A stretch of DNA of 6,272 nt from Methanolinea sp. (GCA_013331225.1 DUGV01000004.1:764-7035), one strand, 5' to 3'. Shown: positions 1 through 5,807, numbered from the stretch's first letter. Notes: a model not told the origin generated them from the letters alone. Numbers and translations: made by a program.

Positions 1-1
1 T

Positions 2-211
2 GAAGGCCCCTTCACCGGGCACCTGAACGGAACCGCTAAGGGACAGACCCTTGCCGGGATGTATTCCGAGAGCGACGATGATGCCGGGTATATCATCTTC
101 GAACTCTCAGGGGATGGGAACTCGTTTTCCGGCCGGTGGGTCCACGCCGAAGACCAGACCGAGCTTGAAAATTCAACACTCTTCTGGAACGGCGTCAGGA
201 TAGCCCCCTGA
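2..211 (+). CDS. C-terminal fragment of a beta-rich, probably secreted module protein (5' end outside window)
   Basis: The reading frame is open from base 2 to a TGA at 209-211, giving 69 residues. The fragment alternates short beta-like stretches with Gly/Asp/Asn turns (GMYSESDDDAG, then FELSGDGNSFSGRW). This fits the repeated module 'L-x-G-x-(W/Y)...D-D-x-G-x-(I/F)-x-F-x-L-S-x-D-G-x-S-F-x-G-x-W', which I recall from secreted or surface proteins of methanogenic archaea. There is no membrane anchor or sorting signal at the C-terminus. The function is unknown and the start, signal peptide and other modules lie upstream. It converges on the tetR gene with only 7 bases between stop codons and probably terminates in the T-tract at 228-245. 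I am confident that it is coding, but the family assignment is tentative. Confidence 0.7.
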   Translation, partial: EGPFTGHLNGTAKGQTLAGMYSESDDDAGYIIFELSGDGNSFSGRWVHAEDQTELENSTLFWNGVRIAP

Positions 212-213
212 TG

Positions 214-245
214 AAAAATCATTCCAATTTTTTTCTTTTCTTCTT
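214..245. terminator. Bidirectional T/A-tract terminator between two convergent genes
   Basis: On the plus strand, seven T's at 228-234 are followed by further T-rich sequence to about 245, just after the stop of the first gene. On the minus strand, the five A's at 214-218 give TTTTT directly after the tetR stop. Archaeal RNA polymerase terminates at U-tracts without needing a hairpin, so this fits termination in both directions. The plus-strand tract lies inside the last codons of tetR. The assignment is inferred from composition only. Confidence 0.5.
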
Positions 246-941
246 CCGGGCCGGTTCGGGGGTGGCCGACAGTGGCCCGGATCCTTCACGCTCGTCCATG
301 GTATGAGGTGTTCCCCCTGACGAAAGGGCGGGGGTGATAAACCGGAAGAATTCATGCGTGAACTGTTCGCTGGAGAACCCCTCATCCTCAATCACGAGTT
401 TCCACTTCGGTTCCAGGGAGAGGATCCCCATGAAGGAGATCATGCAGTACATCGAGGCCAGGAACGGATTGAGATCGTTCCGGATCGTCCCGTCATCGAT
501 TCCCTCCCGGATTGCATCCTGCAAAATCCCTCGGCAGGTGCCGTATCCTTTGCCAATCTCTGCGGTATACGGGTTCTCCCTCGAGAACCGTTCGGACCCG
601 TAGAAGTGGATGAGTCGGAGATACTCAGGGTATTCTTCTGAAAACCGGGAATACGCCCGGCCCATCAAAGCAACTTTTTCAATCCCGGGCACCTGGGTAT
701 CCATGCATTCCCTATATTTTTCTTCAAGGATCCGGACGCCACGGAGCACGATAGTCGCAAAGAGAGCCTCCTTGCTCTCGAAATAGAGGTAGATGGTTGC
801 CTTGTTCAGTTCGACCTCGCGGGCGATATCGTCCATGGACACCTCCTCGTACCTCCTAGAGAAGAAGAGTTGTTCGGCGGCATCGACGATCTCAGTCCTT
901 CGCTGTTCCTTCTCCCGCTGTCTTCGCTCGGAAATTCCCAT
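219..941 (-). CDS. TetR/AcrR-family transcriptional regulator
   Basis: This 240-residue protein is predicted to be a cytoplasmic, DNA-binding, ligand-responsive repressor. The N-terminal TetR domain is clear at residues ~11-65: a first helix (RRTEIVDAAEQLFF) followed by the helix-turn-helix (VSMDDIAREVELNKATIYLYF) with the family signature T-I-Y-L-Y-F-x-S-K-E-A-L. The C-terminal ligand and dimer domain (~70-205) shows no recognisable ligand class. A polar tail ends in a lysine/arginine cluster (KKKRKK) encoded by the neighbouring gene's terminator tract. I chose the ATG at 941 because GAGGGTG (949-955) lies 7 bases upstream; an in-frame GTG at 977 has no such site. It follows nudC by 96 bases on the same strand with no obvious promoter between, so it is probably the last gene of the operon. 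The tandem palindromes at 2947-2979 are plausible targets (inference). Confidence 0.93.
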   Translation of the reverse strand: MGISERRQREKEQRRTEIVDAAEQLFFSRRYEEVSMDDIAREVELNKATIYLYFESKEALFATIVLRGVRILEEKYRECMDTQVPGIEKVALMGRAYSRFSEEYPEYLRLIHFYGSERFSRENPYTAEIGKGYGTCRGILQDAIREGIDDGTIRNDLNPFLASMYCMISFMGILSLEPKWKLVIEDEGFSSEQFTHEFFRFITPALSSGGTPHTMDEREGSGPLSATPEPARKKKRKKLE

Positions 942-948
942 GCTCTTA

Positions 949-955
949 CACCCTC
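949..955 (-). promoter_or_regulatory. Ribosome binding site of the TetR regulator gene
   Basis: GAGGGTG on the minus strand lies 7 bases before the ATG at 941. It resembles the archaeal Shine-Dalgarno core (GGAGGTG) and decides the start against the in-frame GTG at 977. Confidence 0.6.
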
Positions 956-1037
956 TCAATCCCTGGTAATGAATCACCCTTCGTTTCTTGCAGACTCCTC
1001 TTTCTACCTGGAGAAACCGGCAGCATGAGAAAGATGC

Positions 1038-1904
1038 TCAAACCTCCCCCCGGCGCCACGCCTCGATCAGTGCCCAAGAGATGCTCGTTTTCGAAGGGAA
1101 CGGAGGAAGGTTCTCGCGGGAAAACCAGCTGGCCTCTTCGATCTCCCGGGGGTCGATCCGGATCTCTCCGCTGTCGTAGTCTGCGACAAAGCCAATCATG
1201 AGAGAGTCGGGGAACGGCCAGGGCTCGCTCCCGAAATACCGGATGTTTTTCACCGCGATGCCGACCTCTTCGCCAACTTCGCGGTGGACAGTCTGCTCGA
1301 GGTTCTCCCCTGGTTCGTTGAATCCTGCGAGGATCGAATAGACCCCTGGCGTGAAGCGGGGGGATCTGGCGAGCAGGACCTTTTCGCCCTTTTTCAGGAG
1401 CACGATAATGGCAGGGGATACCCGGGGGTAGACAATGCGGCTGCAGGATGTGCAGATCCGTGCCCGCTCTGTCGTGGAAGGGCGGGTATTTGCACCGCAT
1501 TTTCCGCAGAATGTATTCGAGCGATCGAAGTCAAGGATCCGGATGGCATACGCGGCATATGCCATGTCGCGGTCCGGAACCACACCGTGCAATTCCCTGA
1601 CCGGCGACGTCTCCCAGCCGGGCGGGAGTGTGGCACCGGAAGCAACCTCTGCTGCATAATAGCAAAGGTCATTATCGGTGCCGAGATACACCGGTGCACC
1701 TGATGCAAGTCCTTCGGGGAGCAGATCTCCCATGACCACGGTGCCGGGTGCTGGCTCATCCCGGAATACGACGGAGGTATTCTGGACCAGGATCCAGCGT
1801 CGTTGTGCAGGCGACAGGTCCTCCGGTTCCGGAAAGACCGAATGGAGAGGGTGGACCGCGTAGAGTGGATAGTGCTCCATATCAGATCTTCGTGTAGCAT
1901 CCAT
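1038..1904 (-). CDS. nudC: NudC-type NAD(H) pyrophosphatase (zinc-ribbon Nudix hydrolase)
   Basis: This 288-residue Nudix enzyme is predicted to cleave NAD(H) to NMN(H) and AMP; bacterial homologues also remove NAD caps from RNA. The sequence shows an N-terminal NudC-like domain (~1-125). A zinc ribbon follows with C133, C136, C151 and C154, the same 3-15-3 spacing as E. coli NudC. A perfect Nudix box at 194-216 fits G-x5-E-x7-R-E-V-x-E-E-x-G-I, with E209, E212 and E213 as metal ligands. The NAD(H)-specificity motif SQPWPFPxS is present at 226-234 as SEPWPFPDS, so Gln is replaced by Glu. The enzyme should be cytosolic. I chose the ATG at 1904 for its AGGAAG site and because the longer frame to 2150 would overlap the upstream gene. 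It is ~30 residues longer than the E. coli protein, mostly at the N-terminus. It starts 35 bases after the flavodoxin/ferredoxin gene, so the two are probably cotranscribed. Confidence 0.93.
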   Translation of the reverse strand: MDATRRSDMEHYPLYAVHPLHSVFPEPEDLSPAQRRWILVQNTSVVFRDEPAPGTVVMGDLLPEGLASGAPVYLGTDNDLCYYAAEVASGATLPPGWETSPVRELHGVVPDRDMAYAAYAIRILDFDRSNTFCGKCGANTRPSTTERARICTSCSRIVYPRVSPAIIVLLKKGEKVLLARSPRFTPGVYSILAGFNEPGENLEQTVHREVGEEVGIAVKNIRYFGSEPWPFPDSLMIGFVADYDSGEIRIDPREIEEASWFSRENLPPFPSKTSISWALIEAWRRGEV

Positions 1905-1911
1905 GGAAGTT

Positions 1912-1917
1912 CTTCCT
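1912..1917 (-). promoter_or_regulatory. Ribosome binding site of nudC
   Basis: AGGAAG on the minus strand lies 7 bases before the ATG at 1904. It favours that start over the in-frame ATG at 1880, which lacks a clear site. Confidence 0.55.
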
Positions 1918-1939
1918 GGTACTGTCTGGAGTGGATTTT

Positions 1940-2764
1940 TCACAGGAAGCATTCTGGCTCCTTTCGAGTACCATACAGGGTGTGCAGGCGGACCGACGCG
2001 TCCCTGACGAACCCTGGTTTTATCGTCCTTGCATGCTTCGGGCAGTGTTTGATGCATGCACAGCACGTAATGCAGTTTTCCGTGTCGATTGCCCTGCAAT
2101 TCTCCGGATCGATGGCACCGACCGGGCACACCTCTGCGCATATCCCGCACTGGATGCAGGCATCACTGACCTCGATGAAATCGACATTCCAGAATACCGA
2201 ATCCCTCCGATAGGGATGACAAGGCTCCTGCCGGTACGGACGGCAGCCGGGGATTGTGACTTCCGACATCCGGTCGAGCGAGGATATGGACCGAAGTTTC
2301 TCCCATATGTTCTTCCCGAACACTTCTGCAAAGTCCTGGTCGTTCGCATCCGGACGGCCCACGGCGGTTGGGGTTTCATCGGTCGAGAAAGAATGTTCCC
2401 CAATGAAGGCTGACCCGGCGATCGGGATGCATCCACCCTTTATGAGGATGTCCGAGAGTTCGAGCAGGGCATCTTCATACTCACGATTACCATAGACGAC
2501 GACACACACTGCGGGGGTGTTCCGGGCCTTTATCACGCTCAGCCATTCAGTAACGAGAGCCGGCACTCTTCCCATGTACACCGGCACCCCAATAATGAGC
2601 AGTTCGTTGTCCGAGGTCTGCAACGGCTGAACCCTCGCATCCGGCCGGGTGATATCAAGCTCTTCGAAGTTGCTATGGTTGATCCCGCGTGCAATTGCAC
2701 GGACCACCGCCTGGGTGGTTCCTGTCGGCGAGAAATATACAAGTCTGGCTGATTCGATGCTCAT
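1940..2764 (-). CDS. EFR1-type flavodoxin/ferredoxin fusion protein
   Basis: This 274-residue soluble electron carrier has an N-terminal flavodoxin-like domain (~5-160) joined to a C-terminal 2[4Fe-4S] ferredoxin domain (~195-250). The FMN phosphate loop is visible at 11-18 (FSPTGTTQ), followed by the flavodoxin strand LLIIGVPVYMGRVP. The cluster motifs are complete: C203-x2-C206-x2-C209-x3-C213-P and C231-x2-C234-x2-C237-x3-C241-P. This domain order is that of the EFR1 family found in anaerobic bacteria and archaea. The physiological partner is not established, and reduction by ferredoxin- or hydrogenase-linked systems is only a guess. I chose the ATG at 2764 because GGAG lies 9 bases upstream; the ATG at 2782 (six residues longer) has no site. 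It is the first gene of the predicted operon with nudC and tetR and lies downstream of the tandem palindromes. Confidence 0.93.
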   Translation of the reverse strand: MSIESARLVYFSPTGTTQAVVRAIARGINHSNFEELDITRPDARVQPLQTSDNELLIIGVPVYMGRVPALVTEWLSVIKARNTPAVCVVVYGNREYEDALLELSDILIKGGCIPIAGSAFIGEHSFSTDETPTAVGRPDANDQDFAEVFGKNIWEKLRSISSLDRMSEVTIPGCRPYRQEPCHPYRRDSVFWNVDFIEVSDACIQCGICAEVCPVGAIDPENCRAIDTENCITCCACIKHCPKHARTIKPGFVRDASVRLHTLYGTRKEPECFL

Positions 2765-2773
2765 GGTATGATA

Positions 2774-2777
2774 CTCC
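2774..2777 (-). promoter_or_regulatory. Ribosome binding site of the flavodoxin/ferredoxin gene
   Basis: GGAG on the minus strand lies 9 bases before the ATG at 2764. It supports this start over the ATG at 2782. Confidence 0.5.
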
Positions 2778-2931
2778 GTCATCAGGAGAGGACGCAGGCA
2801 CGGACTTGTGCTCTGTCGTCGGGCATGATGTTACTTTTCAATTTACGTCTCTCCAGAATTCCCTGTGTTGTGCCGGGTGTCCGTGTGATGCATTCCCTCG
2901 GTGAGGATTCTTCCCGGAAAGATGTCACATT

Positions 2932-2947
2932 CAATATATTACTTTAA
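2932..2947 (-). promoter_or_regulatory. Candidate TATA/BRE promoter of the flavodoxin-nudC-tetR operon
   Basis: On the minus strand, an A/G-rich stretch (TTAAAGTA) is followed by ATATATTG, which resembles an archaeal BRE plus TATA box. Transcription would start around 2910, leaving a leader of ~145 bases. It abuts the tandem palindromes, so a bound regulator would block or alter TBP/TFB access. The spacing is inferred, and weaker TATA-like sequence nearer the gene (about 2839-2846) cannot be excluded. Confidence 0.4.
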
Positions 2948-2989
2948 GTTATTTAATAACTATGGGTTATAGTATAACCACAAGTTAAA
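2937..2989. promoter_or_regulatory. Operator-like array: two tandem 15-bp palindromes with flanking half-sites
   Basis: AGTTATT-T-AATAACT (2947-2961) and GGTTATA-G-TATAACC (2965-2979) are both perfect 7-1-7 palindromes with shared consensus RGTTATWNWATAACY, and their centres are 18 bp apart. In the same 18-bp register lie a right half-site TATTACT (2937-2943, 6 of 7) and a left half-site AGTTAAA (2983-2989, 6 of 7). A conserved palindrome repeated at constant phase beside a TATA-like element is what one expects of an operator for a dimeric HTH regulator. The TetR protein encoded in the downstream operon is the obvious candidate, but nothing in the sequence proves that it binds here. Confidence 0.65.
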
Positions 2990-3040
2990 TTTGCGGTGAT
3001 GAAATGGAAATGCTCATGCCTTGTACCAGATGTGAACAGG

Positions 3041-3064
3041 AAATATAGATCGAACGGTATAATT
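3041..3064 (+). promoter_or_regulatory. Candidate promoter of the C45 hydrolase gene
   Basis: Two TATA-like elements precede the ATG at 3088: AAATATA (3041-3047), which would give a leader of ~18 bases, and GTATAATT (3058-3065), whose start site would fall almost at the ATG. No Shine-Dalgarno sequence precedes the ATG, which favours a leaderless transcript from the nearer element. I cannot decide between them by eye. Confidence 0.35.
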
Positions 3065-3087
3065 CATATCAGAGTAACAGCCCTTGC

Positions 3088-4302
3088 ATGAAACTCATTA
3101 CGGTGCTCATTACCCTCTGCGTCCTTGCTGGCAGCGCCGCGGCTCTCTCAATGCCGCCGGTATCGCCCCTGTTCCCTCCGGCCCGCCCGGACCTTGTGTA
3201 CGTTTCCTCGTTCGAAGGAGGCCACCGGCTCCAGGCGGGCGACTACCCGGTGATCGTCCTCTCCGGCACCTTTCGGCAGATGGGCCGGCAGTACGGCGCC
3301 CTCATGAAGGCCGAGTTGAACGAGGAATACCGGTTCATCTCCTCTGCGTACGAGAAACGCGGATATTCGAACGAACAGCTGCGAGCCGACGGCCGGGAGG
3401 CGTCAGTGCTGTACTCGAAGCGGTTGAAGGAGGTCTTTTCCGGGATGGCCGAGACCTCGGGTCTGACCCAGGATGAAGTGCTGGCCCTCTATAACGGGCT
3501 TGTCATCTATCTCATGGTCCCGCCTGCAGATGCCTCCTGCTCCTACCTCTCTGCCTGGGGCAACTACACGACGGACGGTTCTGTCATCGCCTCCCGCAAC
3601 TGGGACCTGGACGATGTCGCCCTTCCCTTCAACAAGTGGAACGTCCTTGTGGTGTACCGACCCTCGGACGGCAGCAATGGGGTTGCGACCTTCGGTCCTG
3701 CAGGGGTCCGGGCCGAGACCGTCATGAACAGCAAAGGGCTCTTCATCGCTGACGATTTTGCGGGCTTCATCGATCAAGCACAGGATACTAGGCCTGACCT
3801 GGTCGCGGAATTCTTCCGGTTCATGCTCGATTACTCAAATCTTGCGGAACTGGATGTCGGTCTCCGGGGGTCGGCGACAAACATCGGCTGGATCGTGAAC
3901 GTCGCCGGGCCGGGTGGTGCCTCCGTATACGAGGTGACGCCCAACCAGACCCGCCAGCGGACCGGCGACGGCGTTGTTGCGGCCGCCAACCACTTTGTCG
4001 ACCCTGCCTGGAACCTGCCGCCACCCGCGGAGCACTCGGCATCCCGCTATGATGGGCTGCTCCGGGAGGCTGACGAGGCGAAGGGATCGATTGATGCAAG
4101 GAGGATGATGCAGATCCGGGACGTCCGGTGGGAGGACGGCGGGGCCACGTTCGTGAACTCTGTCCTCTCCCCGGATCACCCCGAGGAACTCTACTCCACC
4201 ATCCATCAGGTCGTGTTCCTGCCGGAATCCCGGACGGTCTGGATCAAGGACCCGGACAGTGCCTGGCAGAGGGTCGATCTCGGGATGTTGTTCGGGGAAT
4301 GA
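3088..4302 (+). CDS. Secreted C45-type Ntn hydrolase (acyltransferase / choloylglycine-hydrolase-like)
   Basis: This 404-residue protein has a signal peptide at residues 1-~20 (MKLITVLITLCVLAGSAAA), so it should act outside the membrane. After a proline-rich linker, the motif GTFRQMGRQYGALMKAEL (60-77) matches the 'G-x-x-x-x-x-G-x-x-x-G' segment that precedes the catalytic part in C45 peptidases. The likely nucleophile is Cys151 in ASCSYLSAWG, followed by GSVIASRNWDLD with the conserved R170-N171-W172-D173. Family members (isopenicillin N acyltransferase, acid-ceramidase-like amidases, penicillin V acylase relatives) self-cleave before this Cys and hydrolyse or transfer amide-bound acyl groups. 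The substrate here is unknown; a lipid or N-acyl amide is a guess. There is no C-terminal anchor. It is preceded by the divergent region and is probably transcribed alone. The start is fixed by the signal peptide. Confidence 0.85.
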   Translation: MKLITVLITLCVLAGSAAALSMPPVSPLFPPARPDLVYVSSFEGGHRLQAGDYPVIVLSGTFRQMGRQYGALMKAELNEEYRFISSAYEKRGYSNEQLRADGREASVLYSKRLKEVFSGMAETSGLTQDEVLALYNGLVIYLMVPPADASCSYLSAWGNYTTDGSVIASRNWDLDDVALPFNKWNVLVVYRPSDGSNGVATFGPAGVRAETVMNSKGLFIADDFAGFIDQAQDTRPDLVAEFFRFMLDYSNLAELDVGLRGSATNIGWIVNVAGPGGASVYEVTPNQTRQRTGDGVVAAANHFVDPAWNLPPPAEHSASRYDGLLREADEAKGSIDARRMMQIRDVRWEDGGATFVNSVLSPDHPEELYSTIHQVVFLPESRTVWIKDPDSAWQRVDLGMLFGE

Positions 4303-4443
4303 GGGGAAGGAAGGGGGATTGACCCTTCCCACCTTCATGCCTGCTTCAGCGAAGTGAACATTGCTTGATCCGCAACGAGGACACTGTGGGGACCACATTT
4401 GTTGAAAGAGGAAGAAAGGATTTGAACGGCTCTGTGGACACAT
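4303..4443 (-). other. Possible remnant ORF start with half a zinc ribbon, antisense to the C45 3' end
   Basis: On the minus strand an ATG at 4443 opens a frame whose first ~45 residues look protein-like, with CPRCGSSNVHFAEAGMKVG, a classic zinc-knuckle half (C-P-x-C-G-S). Only one Cys pair is present, and beyond ~4303 the frame runs antisense through the C45 gene and looks like shadow sequence. A TATA-like element (ATATAAAAAA on the minus strand, about 4471-4480) lies ~30 bases upstream of the ATG, compatible with a leaderless transcript. This may be the broken front end of a zinc-ribbon protein or a chance frame. Confidence 0.22.
4309..4329 (+). terminator. Hairpin after the C45 gene, possible terminator or 3'-end stabiliser
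   Basis: GGAAGGG (4309-4315) and CCCTTCC (4323-4329) form a perfect 7-bp stem with a 7-base loop, starting 7 bases after the stop codon. It has no following T-run, so it may protect the 3' end rather than terminate. The nearest T-tract on this strand is at 4470-4476. Confidence 0.35.
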
Positions 4444-4469
4444 GCGTCTTGTAATAGAAAGAACTATCG

Positions 4470-4476
4470 TTTTTTT
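4470..4476 (+). terminator. T-tract, possible terminator downstream of the C45 gene
   Basis: Seven consecutive T's lie 168 bases after the C45 stop. Archaeal polymerase can terminate at such tracts. The same bases read on the other strand contribute to a TATA-like element, so the role is ambiguous. Confidence 0.3.
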
Positions 4477-4504
4477 ATATCGTGAATGCGTGAATCCGGC
4501 TGAT

Positions 4505-4511
4505 AGTATAT
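4505..4511 (+). promoter_or_regulatory. Weak candidate TATA box for the CPBP gene
   Basis: AGTATATG around 4504-4511 is the nearest TATA-like sequence upstream of the CPBP start. It implies a leader of ~55 bases. A second candidate is TTTATATC at ~4474-4481. The ATG has no Shine-Dalgarno site. Confidence 0.25.
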
Positions 4512-4585
4512 GTTAACGCAGGTGTCATTCAGCTTCACTGCTTTCTCCCGATACCCTCAAATCTCCCGGCCCTCCACACTCTTCT

Positions 4586-5443
4586 ATGGGAGCACTTACA
4601 GGGAAGCATGAGCCAGCCGATCCAAAACGTGTCATTGCAGTCTACCTCGTGCTGGTATTCGCACTCTCGTCCATCTTCTGGTATTGTATCGCGGTCCGGC
4701 CACAGTGGGCGATCGATTCAGGCCTGCTCCGGTACGCAACCGTCCCTCTCATGTGGTGTCCCGCGTTCGCCGCAATCATAACCCGTCTCGCATTGCAGAG
4801 AAACCTTGGGGGATTCAGGTGGAAGATCGGCGAATTCCGGTGGTGGCTCCTCGCGATGGTGATCCCGGTTGCAGTCGGGCTGGTGATGTTTGGCACCGCG
4901 TGGATCTCCGGTGTTGCTCCGTTCCTGCCGGACAAAGCATCGGCCATGCTCGCGTTGCCGGCATTGTTGACCCTCCTTGTCTCGCTTGGCTTCAGTATCT
5001 TTACGGCAACGGGCGAGGAGATTGGATGGCGGGGGCTGCTGGTCCCCGAACTTGGCAGGGTCACTACGTTTACCTGGATTGCAATCATTTCAGCAGTCAT
5101 TTGGTTCCTCTGGCACGTGCCGCTCATGGTCGTGGGTGCATATGGCGACGGATCGTTCTCCTCGATTGTGCTGTTCTTCCTCTCCATGATCGGCGGCTCG
5201 ACACTCTTTGCGTGGATCCGGCTTGCGTCCGGCAGTATCTGGCCGGCCGCCCTTCTCCATGGCTTCTGGAACTACTTTATCCAGACATTCTACCCGGCGA
5301 TCACGGCAACGACCGAAGCCGGAGAGGCAATGCTTGGCGAGTTCGGCTGGTATGCGGTGCTGATCAGCATCGCGATCGGACTTCTCTTCTGGCACCTCCG
5401 CTCGAAGCTTCCGGAGATGCCGAGACCCGAAGGCGGGCTTTAG
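4586..5443 (+). CDS. CPBP-family intramembrane metalloprotease (Abi/CAAX-type)
   Basis: This 285-residue polytopic membrane protein has about eight hydrophobic segments (~16-36, 50-70, 86-108, 120-140, 161-183, 191-211, 216-236, 254-271). The three CPBP active-site motifs are present and spaced as expected: E144-E145-x3-R149 (GEEIGWRGLL), W173-x3-H177 (WFLWHVPL) and H225-x3-N229 (HGFWN). These glutamates and histidines form the metal site of the Rce1-like fold. Known members process prenylated CaaX proteins in eukaryotes; prokaryotic ones include bacteriocin self-immunity proteins and proteases of unknown target. The substrate here is unknown. The ATG at 4586 is the only reasonable start, because the next Met (56) lies inside a membrane segment. 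It appears monocistronic. Confidence 0.93.
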   Translation: MGALTGKHEPADPKRVIAVYLVLVFALSSIFWYCIAVRPQWAIDSGLLRYATVPLMWCPAFAAIITRLALQRNLGGFRWKIGEFRWWLLAMVIPVAVGLVMFGTAWISGVAPFLPDKASAMLALPALLTLLVSLGFSIFTATGEEIGWRGLLVPELGRVTTFTWIAIISAVIWFLWHVPLMVVGAYGDGSFSSIVLFFLSMIGGSTLFAWIRLASGSIWPAALLHGFWNYFIQTFYPAITATTEAGEAMLGEFGWYAVLISIAIGLLFWHLRSKLPEMPRPEGGL

Positions 5444-5533
5444 GGGTTGAGGTGCATGCTGTGCTGGTGGGGGACACATTCTTTCACCTTTTTCCACAAA
5501 ACACAAGAGCGTGTTTGACCTATCTCCTGGGTA

Positions 5534-5692
5534 ATGACTCGGTTCAATGCTCTTATCCTTCTCGTGATCGTGCTCGCCATGCTCCTGTGTGCAGGGTGCC
5601 TCCAGGAACAGAAGGCCGCCGGCGTGAACGACACCACCAGCCTCCCGTCTTTTCCAGGGGGAGCACTACCCCTCCTTCACTCCTTGCCATGA
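5534..5692 (+). CDS. Short lipoprotein-like ORF, probably a truncated gene
   Basis: This ORF of 52 residues begins MTRFNALILLVIVLAMLLCA, a positively charged start followed by a hydrophobic stretch, and then GC at 21-22, forming a lipobox-like LCAGC with Cys22 as the lipid attachment site. This is the usual export signal of methanogen lipoproteins. After Cys22 only ~30 residues follow (LQEQKAAGVNDTTSLPS...) before a TGA, too short for a normal substrate-binding or sensor lipoprotein. It is therefore either the intact front of a gene whose remainder was lost, or a genuine mini-lipoprotein. The ATG has no good Shine-Dalgarno site and no clear TATA box. It lies 90 bases after the CPBP stop. Confidence 0.5.
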   Translation: MTRFNALILLVIVLAMLLCAGCLQEQKAAGVNDTTSLPSFPGGALPLLHSLP

Positions 5693-5711
5693 GTGACAAT
5701 CTCCTTCACTC
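5672..5711 (+). repeat. Pair of 11-bp direct repeats at the end of the lipoprotein-like ORF
   Basis: CTCCTTCACTC occurs at 5672-5682 and again at 5701-5711, 29 bases apart, across the stop codon of the short ORF. TCACTC (5677-5682) and GAGTGA (5691-5696) could also pair. Short direct repeats at the end of a truncated gene fit a deletion scar, but chance is possible. Confidence 0.35.
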
Positions 5712-5799
5712 TTCACAAAAAAGCAGGTGTATAGGGAGGCACTACTAATCTGCCGAAGATAGTGAATTGTTGATGAAAACCGACGGGAACCACATCAGT

Positions 5800-5807
5800 A
5801 TTTATAA
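5800..5807 (+). promoter_or_regulatory. TATA box of the antitoxin gene (leaderless transcript likely)
   Basis: ATTTATAA is a good archaeal TATA box centred ~30 bases before the ATG at 5834. Transcription would start within a few bases of the ATG, and no Shine-Dalgarno site is present, so a leaderless mRNA is expected. Confidence 0.6.

Larger units (their letters stand above)
2765..3087. other. Divergent intergenic region with operator and promoters, no gene
   Basis: These 323 bases separate the minus-strand operon from the plus-strand C45 hydrolase gene. Bases 2765-2910 are of mixed composition with only tiny ORFs of 14-16 codons on the minus strand and no protein-like pattern; they would be a long 5' leader of the operon if transcription starts near 2910. 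Bases 2930-2992 are strongly A+T-rich and hold the tandem palindromes. Bases 3000-3087 hold promoter candidates for the C45 gene. I saw no RNA gene or riboswitch fold. Confidence 0.6.

Noticed and set aside
942..977. In-frame GTG start at 977 for the TetR regulator
   Set aside because: It adds 12 residues outside the TetR domain and lacks a ribosome binding site, whereas the ATG at 941 has GAGGGTG at a good distance.
1022..1038. AGCAT/ATGCT inverted repeat between nudC and tetR
   Set aside because: It has only five base pairs and no T-tract, so it is too weak to call a terminator or operator.
946..1500. A 184-codon minus-strand frame inside nudC
   Set aside because: It is an out-of-frame shadow, low in hydrophobic structure, and covers the Nudix box and zinc ribbon codons of the real gene.
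1905..1916. GGAAG/CTTCC inverted repeat at the nudC start
   Set aside because: The arms are separated by two bases, so no hairpin can form. It is explained by the ribosome binding site and the start-codon context.
1905..2150. Upstream extension of the nudC reading frame
   Set aside because: It would overlap the ferredoxin domain of the upstream gene by ~210 bases, and the extension has no NudC-like sequence. The ATG at 1904 has a ribosome binding site.
3835..4302. Continuation of the minus-strand frame from 4443 through the C45 gene
   Set aside because: Only the part outside the C45 gene looks protein-like. The rest has no domain pattern and runs antisense to a well-supported gene.
4684..5748. 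A 354-codon plus-strand frame overlapping the CPBP gene
   Set aside because: It lies in another frame over a gene with all three catalytic motifs. Its product is rich in Arg, Pro and His without any domain pattern, typical of a shadow frame in GC-rich DNA.
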